NCBI GenBank assembly: GCA_049522565.1
Contig: JBEKNT010000019.1
Location: forward strand, 1 to 31,427
Length of the DNA stretch: 31,427 bases
Source of the DNA: JASHVB01 sp049522565
GTDB lineage: Bacteria; Pseudomonadota; Alphaproteobacteria; Acetobacterales; Acetobacteraceae
Reading direction: 5' to 3'
The position numbers and the translations under genes were made by a program. Under the pieces are notes generated by a model, which saw nothing but the letters and a program-made list of their open reading frames with translations, was not told the origin of the DNA and did no database searches. Each line of letters starts with the position of its first letter. Positions within the stretch are counted from its first letter, which is position 1. Shown here in pieces: positions 1-10,524 of the stretch.

Positions 1-70
1 AGAGCCCTGGCCTTGCTTCGCTCACGCCCCTGCCGCAGCCGGGCGCACCTCTCCCGTTGACGCGGCCGGG

Positions 71-463
71 TCAGCCGGTCGTCCCGAGTTCGGCCCGCAC
101 CGCCGCCTCCAGCTCCTTCATACGGAACGGCTTGCGCAGGAACCGCCGATGCACCTGCTGGGCAACGAAATACCCGGAGATGAGGATGACCTTCAGGTGT
201 GGATTTCGCTCGGTGGCGAGATCGGCCAGCTCGATGCCGGACATTTCCGGCATACGGATGTCGGTAATCAGCAGTTCCACGGCCGGATTGTCATGCAGCC
301 GGCCGAGCGCCTGCGTGCCCCCATTGGCCTGTAGCACGCGATAGCCGAAATCCTCGAGGAACTCTGCAACGACCGTCCGCACCTCCGGCTCGTCATCGAC
401 GATCAGAATGGTGGCAGGTGGGGTTGATCCAGGTTTGGCAAACAAGGTCGCGGTCTCGTGCAT
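71..463 (-). CDS. Single-domain response regulator (CheY-like receiver)
   Basis: This 130-residue protein is almost entirely a receiver domain, so it probably acts by protein-protein contact in a phosphorelay rather than as a transcription factor. The acidic pair D23-D24 follows the ATILIV strand. The phospho-acceptor is D68 in TDIRMPEMSG, the switch residue is S96 in LISGY, and the conserved lysine is K111 in RKPF. There is no output domain. The frame stays open upstream to about 697, but that stretch is basic and low in complexity and lies before the conserved fold, so the ATG giving MHETATLF was chosen. No histidine kinase is visible next to it, though the window edge is only 70 bases beyond its stop. 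It is divergent from the CoA-transferase. The family is secure; the pathway is unknown. Confidence 0.88.
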   Translation of the reverse strand: MHETATLFAKPGSTPPATILIVDDEPEVRTVVAEFLEDFGYRVLQANGGTQALGRLHDNPAVELLITDIRMPEMSGIELADLATERNPHLKVILISGYFVAQQVHRRFLRKPFRMKELEAAVRAELGTTG

Positions 464-811
464 ACAGAACACGCTCTTTGCGTGGAGGGAGAAACTTGTT
501 TTGACGGGTCCGGACCTACGCGACCGGCTGGCCGGGAAGACCAACGCCGTCCGCGCAGCTCGTGCATAGCATCGCAGTGCGCGGCTGGGTCCCCCATTCG
601 TGCCCCTTGCGGCGCTCGCCCGGTCACAAAGTTGCGAACTGTGAATTTCGCGTTGTCTCGGGAACCGTTTTGCCCATCGCAGCACGAGATTCGGCACCGA
701 TCCTTACATCGTGCTTGCAAATTCCGCGCAGTGCCGCACCGCCTCGCCAAGCGAGCACCGACGGCTTATCGTAGCGTCCGGTTGCCGCACGTCTTCGCGC
801 AAGGAAGCCAG
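464..811. other. Divergent intergenic region, 348 bp
   Basis: This gap separates the minus-strand response regulator from the plus-strand CoA-transferase and must hold both promoters. Both flanking frames run open into it, but the translations are Arg/Pro/Ser-rich with no recognisable domain, so I treat it as non-coding. It is slightly less GC-rich around 625-735 than its surroundings. I see no convincing -35/-10 pair, terminator hairpin or repeat. Confidence 0.5.
801..806 (+). promoter_or_regulatory. Ribosome-binding site that fixes the CoA-transferase start
   Basis: AAGGAA lies five bases before the ATG at 812. It supports that start over the long upstream open extension. Confidence 0.6.
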
Positions 812-1984
812 ATGACCCAAGGACCGCTTGCCCGCTTCAAGGTGATCGACCTGACCCGAGTCCGCGCCGGGCCGACGGCCGTGCGGCAGCTCGCCGACTG
901 GGGCGCCGACGTGATCAAGGTCGAGGCGCCCGAGGGCGATGCCGGCCTCGGCGGCGAACGCCACGGGCCGGACTTCCAGAACCTGCACCGCAACAAGCGC
1001 AGCCTGACGCTGAACCTGAAGGCGCCGCAGGGGCTGGAGATCCTGCGCCGCCTGGTGGAACGCGCCGACGTTGTGGTGGAGAACTACCGGCCGGACGTGA
1101 AATTCCGTCTCGGCGTCGATTACGAGACCTTGCGCAAGGTTAACAAGCGGCTGGTCTACGCCTCGATTTCCGGCTTCGGCCAGGACGGGCCGTATCGCGA
1201 CCGGCCCGGCTTCGACCAGATCGCCCAGGGCATGGGCGGGTTGATGTCGATCACCGGCCTGCCGGGACAAGGCCCGGTGCGGGTCGGCATCCCGGTCGCC
1301 GACCTCACCGCCGGCATCTTCGCCGCCATGGGCATCCTGATCGCCCTTTTGGAACGCGAGCAATCCGGCGAAGGCCAGTGGGTGACAAGCTCCCTGCTCG
1401 GCGCGCAGATCGCCATGCTGGACTTCCAGGCGGCGCGCTGGACCATCGGCCACGAGGTGCCCGGCCAGGCCGGCAACAACCATCCGACCAGCATCCCCAC
1501 GGGGGTGTTCGCCACCGCCGACGGCCACATCAACATCGCCGCCGCGGGCGACGACATCTATCGCCGCTGCTGCAACGCGCTGGATGCGCCGCAACTCGCG
1601 ACCGACCCGGACTACGCCACCGGCGCCGTGCGATCGAAGAACCGCGACCGGCTGAACGAGGCGATCGAGGCGATCACCCGAACGCGAACGTCCGCCGACT
1701 GGATCGAGCGGCTGAACGCCGCCGGCGTGCCGTGCGGGCCGATCTACAAGATGAACGAGGTGTTCGCCGACCCGCAGGTGAAGCACCTGGGCATCGCCCG
1801 CAGCGTGCCGCACAAGGTGCTGGGCTCGGTCGAGGTGATCGGCCAGGCGGTGGAACTCAGCCGCACGCCGTGGAGCGTGCGGAGCGCAACGCCGGAACAG
1901 GGCGAACACACCGACGCGATCCTGGCCGAACTCGGCTACGGCGCCGCGGAGATCGAGACGCTGCGGGCGGCCAAGGTGGTGTGA
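812..1984 (+). CDS. Class III (CaiB/BaiF-family) CoA-transferase
   Basis: The 390-residue product has the length and motifs of family III CoA-transferases, which move CoA between carboxylic acids. The N-terminal signature reads VIDLTRVRAGPTAVRQLADW followed by GADVIKVE. A second typical block is NLHRNKRSLTLNLK, and the middle carries GFGQDGPYRDRPGFD. The helix holding the catalytic aspartate in formyl-CoA transferase (D in SMQDAVL) appears here as SSLLGAQIAMLDF, so Gly sits where Asp is expected. I recall relatives with Gln or Glu there, so this may be a subfamily trait. The start at 812 has a ribosome-binding site and begins right before conserved sequence. The gene is alone, so its acyl substrate cannot be inferred. 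A repeat element follows its stop after seven bases. Confidence 0.9.
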   Translation: MTQGPLARFKVIDLTRVRAGPTAVRQLADWGADVIKVEAPEGDAGLGGERHGPDFQNLHRNKRSLTLNLKAPQGLEILRRLVERADVVVENYRPDVKFRLGVDYETLRKVNKRLVYASISGFGQDGPYRDRPGFDQIAQGMGGLMSITGLPGQGPVRVGIPVADLTAGIFAAMGILIALLEREQSGEGQWVTSSLLGAQIAMLDFQAARWTIGHEVPGQAGNNHPTSIPTGVFATADGHINIAAAGDDIYRRCCNALDAPQLATDPDYATGAVRSKNRDRLNEAIEAITRTRTSADWIERLNAAGVPCGPIYKMNEVFADPQVKHLGIARSVPHKVLGSVEVIGQAVELSRTPWSVRSATPEQGEHTDAILAELGYGAAEIETLRAAKVV

Positions 1985-1991
1985 GCGTGAA

Positions 1992-2060
1992 ACCTCTCCC
2001 GCCTACGGCGGGAAAGGTCGAGACGTGTAAGCGTCGAGGGTGAGGGTGATCGGGTCGGCA
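1992..2060 (+). repeat. Dispersed hairpin repeat, copy A
   Basis: A stem of ACCTCTCCCGCC and GGCGGGAAAGGT around TAC (one mismatch) is followed by a conserved tail containing GGGTGAGGGT and ATCGGGTCGGCA. The same hairpin and tail, in the same order, occur on the minus strand at 8179-8243. In both places the element starts within about eight bases of a stop codon and is oriented with the upstream gene. That suggests a mobile palindromic repeat that may also end or stabilise transcripts. Confidence 0.65.
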
Positions 2061-2100
2061 GGTAGCAGGCGCCGCGTTCCGACCCGACCCTCTCCTGCTT

Positions 2101-3196
2101 TCACACCGCAATCTCGCGCGCCGTGATCTCATACCGAAAGCTCCCCGGGTCCAGCGTATTCGGCTGGCCGATCGTCGTCAGCGCGCACGGATACATCAGG
2201 AATGCGAAGTTCGATTTCTGGCCGTTCGCGCCGGGGAGTTCGATGTCGGTCGCGCTGTTGTAGCCGACCCAGTTCATCTCCCAATTGCCGAACAACCGTT
2301 CGCGCAACGCACGCACCTCCGGGCTGTCCAGTGCGAGCTTCTGCTCCAGCACGACCTTGCGCACATCGGCCGGATCGAGCGGGAACCAACCGGTCTCGTC
2401 CAGAAACACCTCGGTGCGACAATGCTGCGCCTTGGTGACGTCGCCGCTCTTGCCGAGTGAAGGAAACACGCGGGAATCACCGACACGGATGCCATACACG
2501 TCCCGGGCCGGAAAGCCGGCGGCGCGCGCCAGGCCGACCATCAGGCTGTTGATGTCCACGCACTTGCCGCCGAAATTCCCCGTCGCCAGCATCGATTTTA
2601 TGTCGCCGAGGCCGCAGCCGGGGGTTTTCGGATCGCGCCAGGTGGTGTCCACCACCCAGTCGTAGAGAGCACGCAGCCGTTCACGTGGCGCCGTCCGGCC
2701 AGCCGTGACGCGGTCGGCGGTCGCGCGCACGATGCCGTCGGTCGGGGCACTCGGTGTGGGAGAGGTCCAGAACCGGCGCTCGGCTTCGCTGAGCGGCACT
2801 AACGGCAGGCTGCCACGATCGCGCGTGGCGACCGACTGCACGACTTCAACCCGCTGCGGCACGGTGCCGCTGTCCCAGGTGCTATGCAGCAGGGCGGCAC
2901 CGTAGGCCGCATCGCGCACCAGTTCGTTGCGAGCGTTGCCCTCGCAGCGCATCGCCAGCGCGACCTGATAGCCGGCGGCGGTCTGCGCCAGCGGCAGCCA
3001 GAGCCGCGCCGGGCCGGGCCGGGCCGGGCCGGGCCGGGCCGGATGAGTCCAGCAGCGTGACGCGGGTCGTCAACTCGAAACTGCGCCATGCGGAAGCCTG
3101 CGCGGACTCGGCGGCGCGGGCCTGATTGGCACCACGGCCGAGCCGCCCGATCAGCGGCGCGGCGACCGCGGCTTTAAGTATCGCGCGGCGATGCAT
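2101..3196 (-). CDS. Exported transglutaminase-like protein, frameshifted at a GGGCC repeat
   Basis: The reading frame from 3196 starts MHRRAILKAAVAAPLIGRLG, a Tat-like leader with a probable cleavage after ARA, followed by FELTTRVTLLDSSGPAR. It then enters a pentanucleotide tract at 3008-3042 that throws it out of frame, giving a 104-codon dead end that stops at 2882. The second frame resumes with RLWLPLAQTAAGYQVALAMR and runs to 2101. It contains the transglutaminase-core triad: Cys in GGKCVDINS, His in AQHCRTEVFL and Asp in FPLDPADV (131, 177 and 193 counted from the Met at 2952). The two halves join into one family-typical protein of about 360 residues only if the repeat count changes. 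Internal initiation at 2952 would give a leaderless 283-residue protein with all three triad residues. Substrate unknown; related proteins act on peptides or amides. A sequencing error is also possible. Confidence 0.8.
3008..3042. repeat. GGGCC pentanucleotide microsatellite inside a coding region
   Basis: Six exact GGGCC units at 3011-3040, with GCC before and GG after, make a 35-base period-five tract. It lies in the early part of the transglutaminase-like gene, just after the signal peptide. Each unit gained or lost shifts the frame. Six units is out of frame; one, four or seven units would be in frame. One unit gives SSGPARLW, the likely ancestral junction. Confidence 0.92.
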
Positions 3197-3313
3197 GGCG
3201 AGGGCTCCCCAGGTTTAGCGATTGCCGTTACAAGATGCCCTGGAACCGGGGCCGTTGGCCATACCGATCACAGCAAGCTCGGCTGACGTGCGCCGTCTGA
3301 TCAGAGCGCTCAA

Positions 3314-3820
3314 TCAGCGCGGCGGCAACAGCAACAGCATAAGAAATGTTGTCCGCTCTTCGCGCGGCGCTGCAGCCCAATGACGCAGGGCAGTGCGCGC
3401 CAAGGTGATCGCCGGGACGCCATCTGCAGATCTGAACCTTGGCCTCGGATCGTAGTCCGCCGAGGGGCGATGATCCTGAAGATCTGCCGCAGACTTGGCA
3501 ACCGCGCGGAGATCCGGACCAAAGCCGTCGCCGGGACGATGCGGTCAGTGTCGTACCGGGAAGGGGAAGCCGGCCACGCTACAGAGTTCCATGAAACCCC
3601 GGTGGTGGACGCTCCGGTAAACCAGGCTGTACTGCTCCGGGACCCTGTGTACTCGTCCGATAGCCACGTCCGCCGCCGCTGCCATGGTGGTGTGGAACAC
3701 GCTGTAGTACGCAGCCGACACCGCGCGTCGAATGTCAGCCTGCCGGGGAGGGCCCGCCGGGGGTGGCCTGATCAGCTTTTCGGCTTGCTCGAGCAGATGC
3801 TCAGGATTCAGGATCGCCAC
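3314..3820 (-). pseudogene. HEPN-domain protein with one in-frame TGA
   Basis: The first 91 codons, from a GTG at 3820, read MAILNPEHLLEQAEKLIRPP and continue through DIRRAVSAAYYSVFHTTMAA, a helix typical of small HEPN proteins. The frame is cut by TGA at 3545-3547. In the same frame, with no indel, it continues GDGFGPDLRAVAKSAADLQ, then SADYDP, and ends in FLMLLLLPPR, which is how I recall this family ending. Read through, it is about 168 residues, a plausible full length. HEPN proteins often serve as RNases or nucleotide-transferase partners in toxin-antitoxin and phage-defence modules, but I see no clear Rx4-6H catalytic motif. It overlaps the upstream gene by 20 bases, implying translational coupling. 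A point mutation such as CGA to TGA would explain the stop. Confidence 0.72.
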
Positions 3821-4097
3821 TGGCGAGATCTTCAGTGGTCACCCACCGAACCATAGGGGTTCGCTCGTCGCCTGCGTTGTCGAAGACTTCCTGCAGAGCC
3901 ATCTACATGCGCACGACCTCTGCACCGCCCTTCAATTGCCGCCCGGCGGAGGGTCGAAGAACGATGGTAAATACTATTGCTCCGTTACCGAGGGAGTCGT
4001 TTGCAGGCTCGCTCAGTACGTCTTCCACCCTTTTCGCCCCGAGATTGTCCCGGGCGATTTTTCGAGCCATTTCTCGGATACGTGCATCATCTAACAT
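3801..4097 (-). pseudogene. Small partner gene of the HEPN protein, with one in-frame TAG
   Basis: The ATG at 4097 opens MLDDARIREMARKIARDNLG, then VEDVLSEPANDSLGNGAIVF. A TAG at 3903-3905 stops it after 64 residues. The same frame continues LQEVFDNAGDERTPMVRWVT, then TEDLASGDPES and a TGA at 3801. From memory, small proteins found beside this HEPN type end in a similar acidic tail, so the TAG appears to split one gene of about 98 codons. The tail overlaps the GTG start of the HEPN gene (GTGGCGATCCTGAATCCTGA is read in both frames). The role is unknown; the arrangement resembles a two-gene toxin-antitoxin-like module. No good ribosome-binding site is visible. Confidence 0.6.
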
Positions 4098-4146
4098 CGG
4101 CCCGGGTTAGCCCACGTTCAGCCGGATTGCACGTGTGTTCGTGCCG

Positions 4147-7664
<3,518 letters not shown>

Positions 7665-7668
<4 letters not shown>

Positions 7669-7934
7669 CGGGCCAGCGATTCCCGGATGCGCAGCAGCAT
7701 GGGTGCCGCGTCGAGCGGCATCGGCTGGCGGCCGGTCAGCCAGTCGGCAAGCTGCGGGTCGGGGAGTTCGAGCAGGGCTTCAAGGTCGTCGAGCGCGGCG
7801 GCGTCGAACGTGGCGAGACGGTCGCGCACGAAGCCGCCGATCATCACGTCGTTCTCGTACGTGCCACGGTGGGTGGCGCGGAACAACAGTCGGCGCCGGC
7901 GGGTGTCGAGGGCGGCGGATTCGGGATCAGTCAT
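7665..7934 (-). CDS. sdhE: Succinate dehydrogenase assembly factor SdhE (FAD assembly factor 2)
   Basis: The 89-residue protein matches the small SdhE/YgfY (Sdh5) family, which promotes covalent attachment of FAD to the flavoprotein subunit of succinate dehydrogenase. The diagnostic block is RRRLLFRATHRGTYENDVMI. Its RGTYEND corresponds to the RGMxExD motif, with the conserved Arg-Gly and the acidic residues retained. A helical remainder with LEALLELPDPQLADWLTG is typical. It is first in a two-gene unit with mfd, overlapping by four bases. In many alphaproteobacteria this gene lies directly divergent from recG. Here about 4 kb of other genes separates them. Confidence 0.93.
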
Positions 7935-8245
7935 GGGTCACGGGTTCATATAACCGGCCCGCGCCCAGGACCAAGCCCCTTGTCGCGGTTTATGACGGGG
8001 GGCTGGGATGAAAGCGACGCTTATCTAACGAACCGCTCCCGCGCCACGCGCCGGGTTGAACCGCGAAGCGGATCGACGCGATTGGGGGGCGCGAAGCGAA
8101 CCAACCGACAGCATCGGGGGTGAGGGTGCCGCGAACGCCCGGTACATCTTTCTTCGCCCCGGCATCGCAGGCAGAGTGTGCCGACCCGATGACCCTCACC
8201 CGGCGCCGCGCCCGACCTCTCCCGCGCACCGCGCGGGAGAGGTTT
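7935..8245. other. Intergenic region upstream of sdhE, 311 bp
   Basis: This is the gap between the 3' end of the peptide-binding protein gene and the start of sdhE, both minus strand. It must hold the sdhE-mfd promoter, though only the AT-richer stretch around 7948-7956 (TTCATATAA on plus) stands out. Its far end is filled by dispersed repeat copy B. No coding potential was recognised. Confidence 0.5.
8179..8243 (-). repeat. Dispersed hairpin repeat, copy B, after the peptide-binding protein gene
   Basis: Read on the minus strand, a perfect 13-bp stem (ACCTCTCCCGCGC, loop GGT, GCGCGGGAGAGGT) starts two bases after the stop of the binding-protein gene. It is followed by GGGTGAGGGT, ATCGGGTCGGCA and the same general layout as copy A at 1992-2060. 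On the plus strand the stem is followed by TTTT, so it could also stop transcription coming from the other side. Confidence 0.7.
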
Positions 8246-9838
8246 TCATCCCTTCCGCACGTTCCAGAACAACGCGTAGCCGGTCAGCACGTCCGTAATG
8301 GTCCGCTGATACGTCCAGGTCGGCAGGATCTGGCCCAGCGGAATATACGGCACATCAACGAATGCCTGGCGCTGGATGTCCTCGGCGATGCGCTGCTGCG
8401 CCGCGAGGTCGCCGGCCGCCAGCCACGCGTCCCGCAATGCCTCCAGCTTCGGGCTGTCCGGCCAGCCCCGCGTCGCCGCGCGGCCATTGCCGCGGATCCA
8501 CACATGCACCGCGGGATCGAACTGATCCAGCCCCGACCAATAGGTGTGGAACGCGCTCCAGCCGCCTTGCTCCACCGGGTCCATCTTCGGCAGGGTTTGC
8601 AGCATGCTGCCCCAGTCGGTGAAGCGCGCCTCCACGTTGATGCCGGCCTTCTGCAGCATGTCCACGCCGACATCCGCCAGCGCCCGCAGATTGGGAAAGT
8701 CCGTCGGCACCGGAACGACCGCCTTCTCCCCCTGATAGCCCGACGCCGCGACCGCCCGCTTCACCGCCGCAAGATCGCGCGGCCCGGTCAGCACCTCCAT
8801 GCCCGCCGCGCTCGCCATCGGCGATTGCGGGCAAAAGATCCCGACACCGGTCCGCCAGTTCTGCGGGTCGGTGCCCGCGGCAGCGACCATGAAGTCTTCC
8901 TGGTTGACCGCCCCCAACAGCGCCCGCCGCAGCGCCGGGTTGTTGAACGGCGGTTGCAGATGGTTGAAGCGAATGCCGCCGAGGAAGCCGAGCGGATTGG
9001 GCGCCGGCACGGTCAGGTTGCCGGCCTTGCGCAGCAGCGGCAGCAGATCGAAGGTCGGCGCCTCCCACCAGTCGAACTCGCCGGCCTGCATCGCGGCGAC
9101 GGCGGTGGTCGGATCGGGCAGCACGTGCCACTCGACGCGGTCGAGATGCACGATCTTCGGCCCGGCGGTGAAGCTCGGCGTGCCGTCGGGGCGCGGCACA
9201 TAGGCCGCGTTCCGCTCATACGCGATCAGCGAGCCGGGCACATGGTCCTTGGCAACGAAGCGGAACGGGCCGCTGCCGACCATCTCGCTGACCTGCTTGA
9301 ACGGATCGGTGTTCGCCAAACGCTCCGGCATCATCGCGCAGATGCTGGAGCCGGGTTTGCCCAGCGCCGCGGGCAGCAGCGGGAACGGTCGTTGCAGGCG
9401 AAACCGGATGGTGCGGTCGTCCGGCGCGTCCAGCGCGTCGATGACCGCCATCAGCGTCTGGCCGAAACTGTCGCGCGCGCCCCAGCGGCGGATGCTCGCG
9501 ACGCAGTCCCGCGCCAGAACCTTTTCCCCGTCATGCCAGGCAAGCCCGTCGCGCAGCGTAATCAGCCAGGTTTTTCCCGCGTCCTCGACGTTATGCCCGG
9601 CCGCCATCTGCGGCTGGATCTGGTACGCGCCGTCCATGCCGTACAGCGTGTCGAACACCATCATGCCGTGGTTGCGCGTGACATAGGCCTGGGTCCAGAC
9701 GGGATCGAGCACCCCCAGGTCGGATTGCGGAATGAATTTCAGCACGCGGCTGCCCTGCGCGCGAGCAATGCCCGGCGCGGCGAGGGCGGCGGCGGAGGCA
9801 AGAAAGCGGCGGCGGGGGAGCATGACCGGGTGCCTCAT
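8246..9838 (-). CDS. ABC transporter substrate-binding protein, peptide/nickel family 5
   Basis: The 530-residue product is a periplasmic family-5 extracellular solute-binding protein, the type that captures peptides, opines or glutathione for ABC import. It begins with a Tat-type leader, LPRRRFLASAAALAAPGIAR, cut around ARAQG. Family blocks follow: SDLGVLDPVWTQAYVTRNHG, WLITLRDGLAWHDGEKV with DCVASIRRW, IRFRLQRPFP, and a C-terminal domain containing FNHLQPPFNNPALRRALLGA. The start at 9838 (MRHPVMLPRRRF) was chosen because it leads straight into the Tat motif. The ATG at 9823 has a weak GAGG nine bases upstream and is an alternative. No permease or ATPase genes are adjacent, so it depends on partners elsewhere or is an orphan. 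Confidence 0.92.
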   Translation of the reverse strand: MRHPVMLPRRRFLASAAALAAPGIARAQGSRVLKFIPQSDLGVLDPVWTQAYVTRNHGMMVFDTLYGMDGAYQIQPQMAAGHNVEDAGKTWLITLRDGLAWHDGEKVLARDCVASIRRWGARDSFGQTLMAVIDALDAPDDRTIRFRLQRPFPLLPAALGKPGSSICAMMPERLANTDPFKQVSEMVGSGPFRFVAKDHVPGSLIAYERNAAYVPRPDGTPSFTAGPKIVHLDRVEWHVLPDPTTAVAAMQAGEFDWWEAPTFDLLPLLRKAGNLTVPAPNPLGFLGGIRFNHLQPPFNNPALRRALLGAVNQEDFMVAAAGTDPQNWRTGVGIFCPQSPMASAAGMEVLTGPRDLAAVKRAVAASGYQGEKAVVPVPTDFPNLRALADVGVDMLQKAGINVEARFTDWGSMLQTLPKMDPVEQGGWSAFHTYWSGLDQFDPAVHVWIRGNGRAATRGWPDSPKLEALRDAWLAAGDLAAQQRIAEDIQRQAFVDVPYIPLGQILPTWTYQRTITDVLTGYALFWNVRKG

Positions 9839-9885
9839 TGTGCCAGCATACACTGCCACCGACTTCCGCCGTCCGAAAGACTGAC

Positions 9886-10137
9886 TCAAGGCGTTCCACC
9901 AGCTTGCTGCATCAGTTCTTCAAACGACCCCTTGATGACCTCCAGCCAAAACTGTTCGGCCTCGGTCGGGCCGGGTAGCGTCGCGAAGTGGTCCAGTTGT
10001 CGAATGATCTGTCGTGCTCTTGCGATGACATATTGACGATTGCCTGGAAGCAGGTGCGAAAGCCGGTTGTATTCGCCCGCCGCTTGTTCACGGAACAGAT
10101 CGAAGCCCGACGCCGTCAAGGCTGCTGCGCATCTCAC
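9886..10137 (-). CDS. Small hypothetical protein, second gene of an overlapping pair
   Basis: This 83-residue frame starts at a GTG that overlaps the stop of the 57-residue gene upstream (GTGA at 10134-10137), a strong sign of translational coupling. The sequence is soluble and probably helical: FDLFREQAAGEYNRLSHLLP in the first half, then QIIRQLDHFATLPGPTEAEQ and a tail with GSFEELMQQAG. I do not recognise the family. There is no signal peptide or membrane segment. The size and overlap resemble toxin-antitoxin or phage-derived gene pairs, but no catalytic or DNA-binding motif supports that, so the function is left open. Confidence 0.6.
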   Translation of the reverse strand: MRCAAALTASGFDLFREQAAGEYNRLSHLLPGNRQYVIARARQIIRQLDHFATLPGPTEAEQFWLEVIKGSFEELMQQAGGTP

Positions 10138-10307
10138 GCCGATGGTTCTTGGTCCAGGTCGAGCCTGAACCGAACCGGTGCGCTCATGAGTTCCTCGACC
10201 TTGCGGTCCAGCTCATCGCCTTGGTAGCCGCGCGCCGCGAGCTTCAGTCGGAACTTGCGGCGAAAAACCGCTTCGGCATCGTCCGACTTAACTTCGTGAT
10301 GGAGCAT
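10134..10307 (-). CDS. Very small hypothetical protein (57 aa), first gene of an overlapping pair
   Basis: The ATG at 10307 has a clear ribosome-binding site, GGGAGAG, five bases upstream. The protein reads MLHHEVKSDDAEAVFRRKFR, continues LKLAARGYQGDELDRKVEEL, and ends VRFRLDLDQEPSA. It is highly charged, with a basic N-terminal half and an acidic tail, and lacks membrane segments. Its stop overlaps the next gene's GTG. I recognise no family. Good Shine-Dalgarno spacing, coupling to a second frame and absence of a competing gene support it as real. It could be a small nucleic-acid-binding or antitoxin-like protein, but this is only suggested by its size, charge and arrangement. Confidence 0.6.
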   Translation of the reverse strand: MLHHEVKSDDAEAVFRRKFRLKLAARGYQGDELDRKVEELMSAPVRFRLDLDQEPSA

Positions 10308-10524
10308 GCGGGCTCTCCCTTCCTTGAAGATGCCGCTAGCACGCTAGCGCGCCCTGCTGCCTCCAGCAATCGCTATTGCGGTGTGCGGCGCCTCCCGTTC
10401 GGGCCACCCTGCTTCGGTAAACCACAACAAACGACACCTCCATCCCATCCAGCCTCCAGTGATCCGAGACTTCGTGATCGTACCGCCAACGGTTTATGTC
10501 TGTTCGCCTCATCGGAGACTCGTC
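10308..10524. other. Intergenic region with lower GC, 217 bp
   Basis: This gap lies between the small overlapping pair and the 3' end of the secreted orphan, all minus strand. Its base composition is less GC-rich than the core genes. It presumably carries the promoter of the small pair. GCTAGC at 10327-10332 is followed by ACGCTAGCGCG, a short palindromic repeat. I see no certain terminator. Confidence 0.4.

Noticed and set aside
1..70. Gene fragment at the left edge
   Set aside because: Only 70 bases precede the response-regulator stop codon, with no recognisable protein or RNA.
704..1909. 401-codon minus-strand frame opposite the CoA-transferase
   Set aside because: Composition is typical of antisense translation, and the plus strand carries clear family motifs.
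3545..3547. Selenocysteine or programmed readthrough at the HEPN TGA
   Set aside because: No SECIS-like hairpin was recognised after it, HEPN proteins are not known selenoproteins, and the partner gene has a TAG, so mutation is simpler.
8120..10036. 638-codon plus-strand frame opposite the peptide-binding protein
   Set aside because: No domain, Arg/His-rich composition, and opposite a gene with a signal peptide and family motifs.
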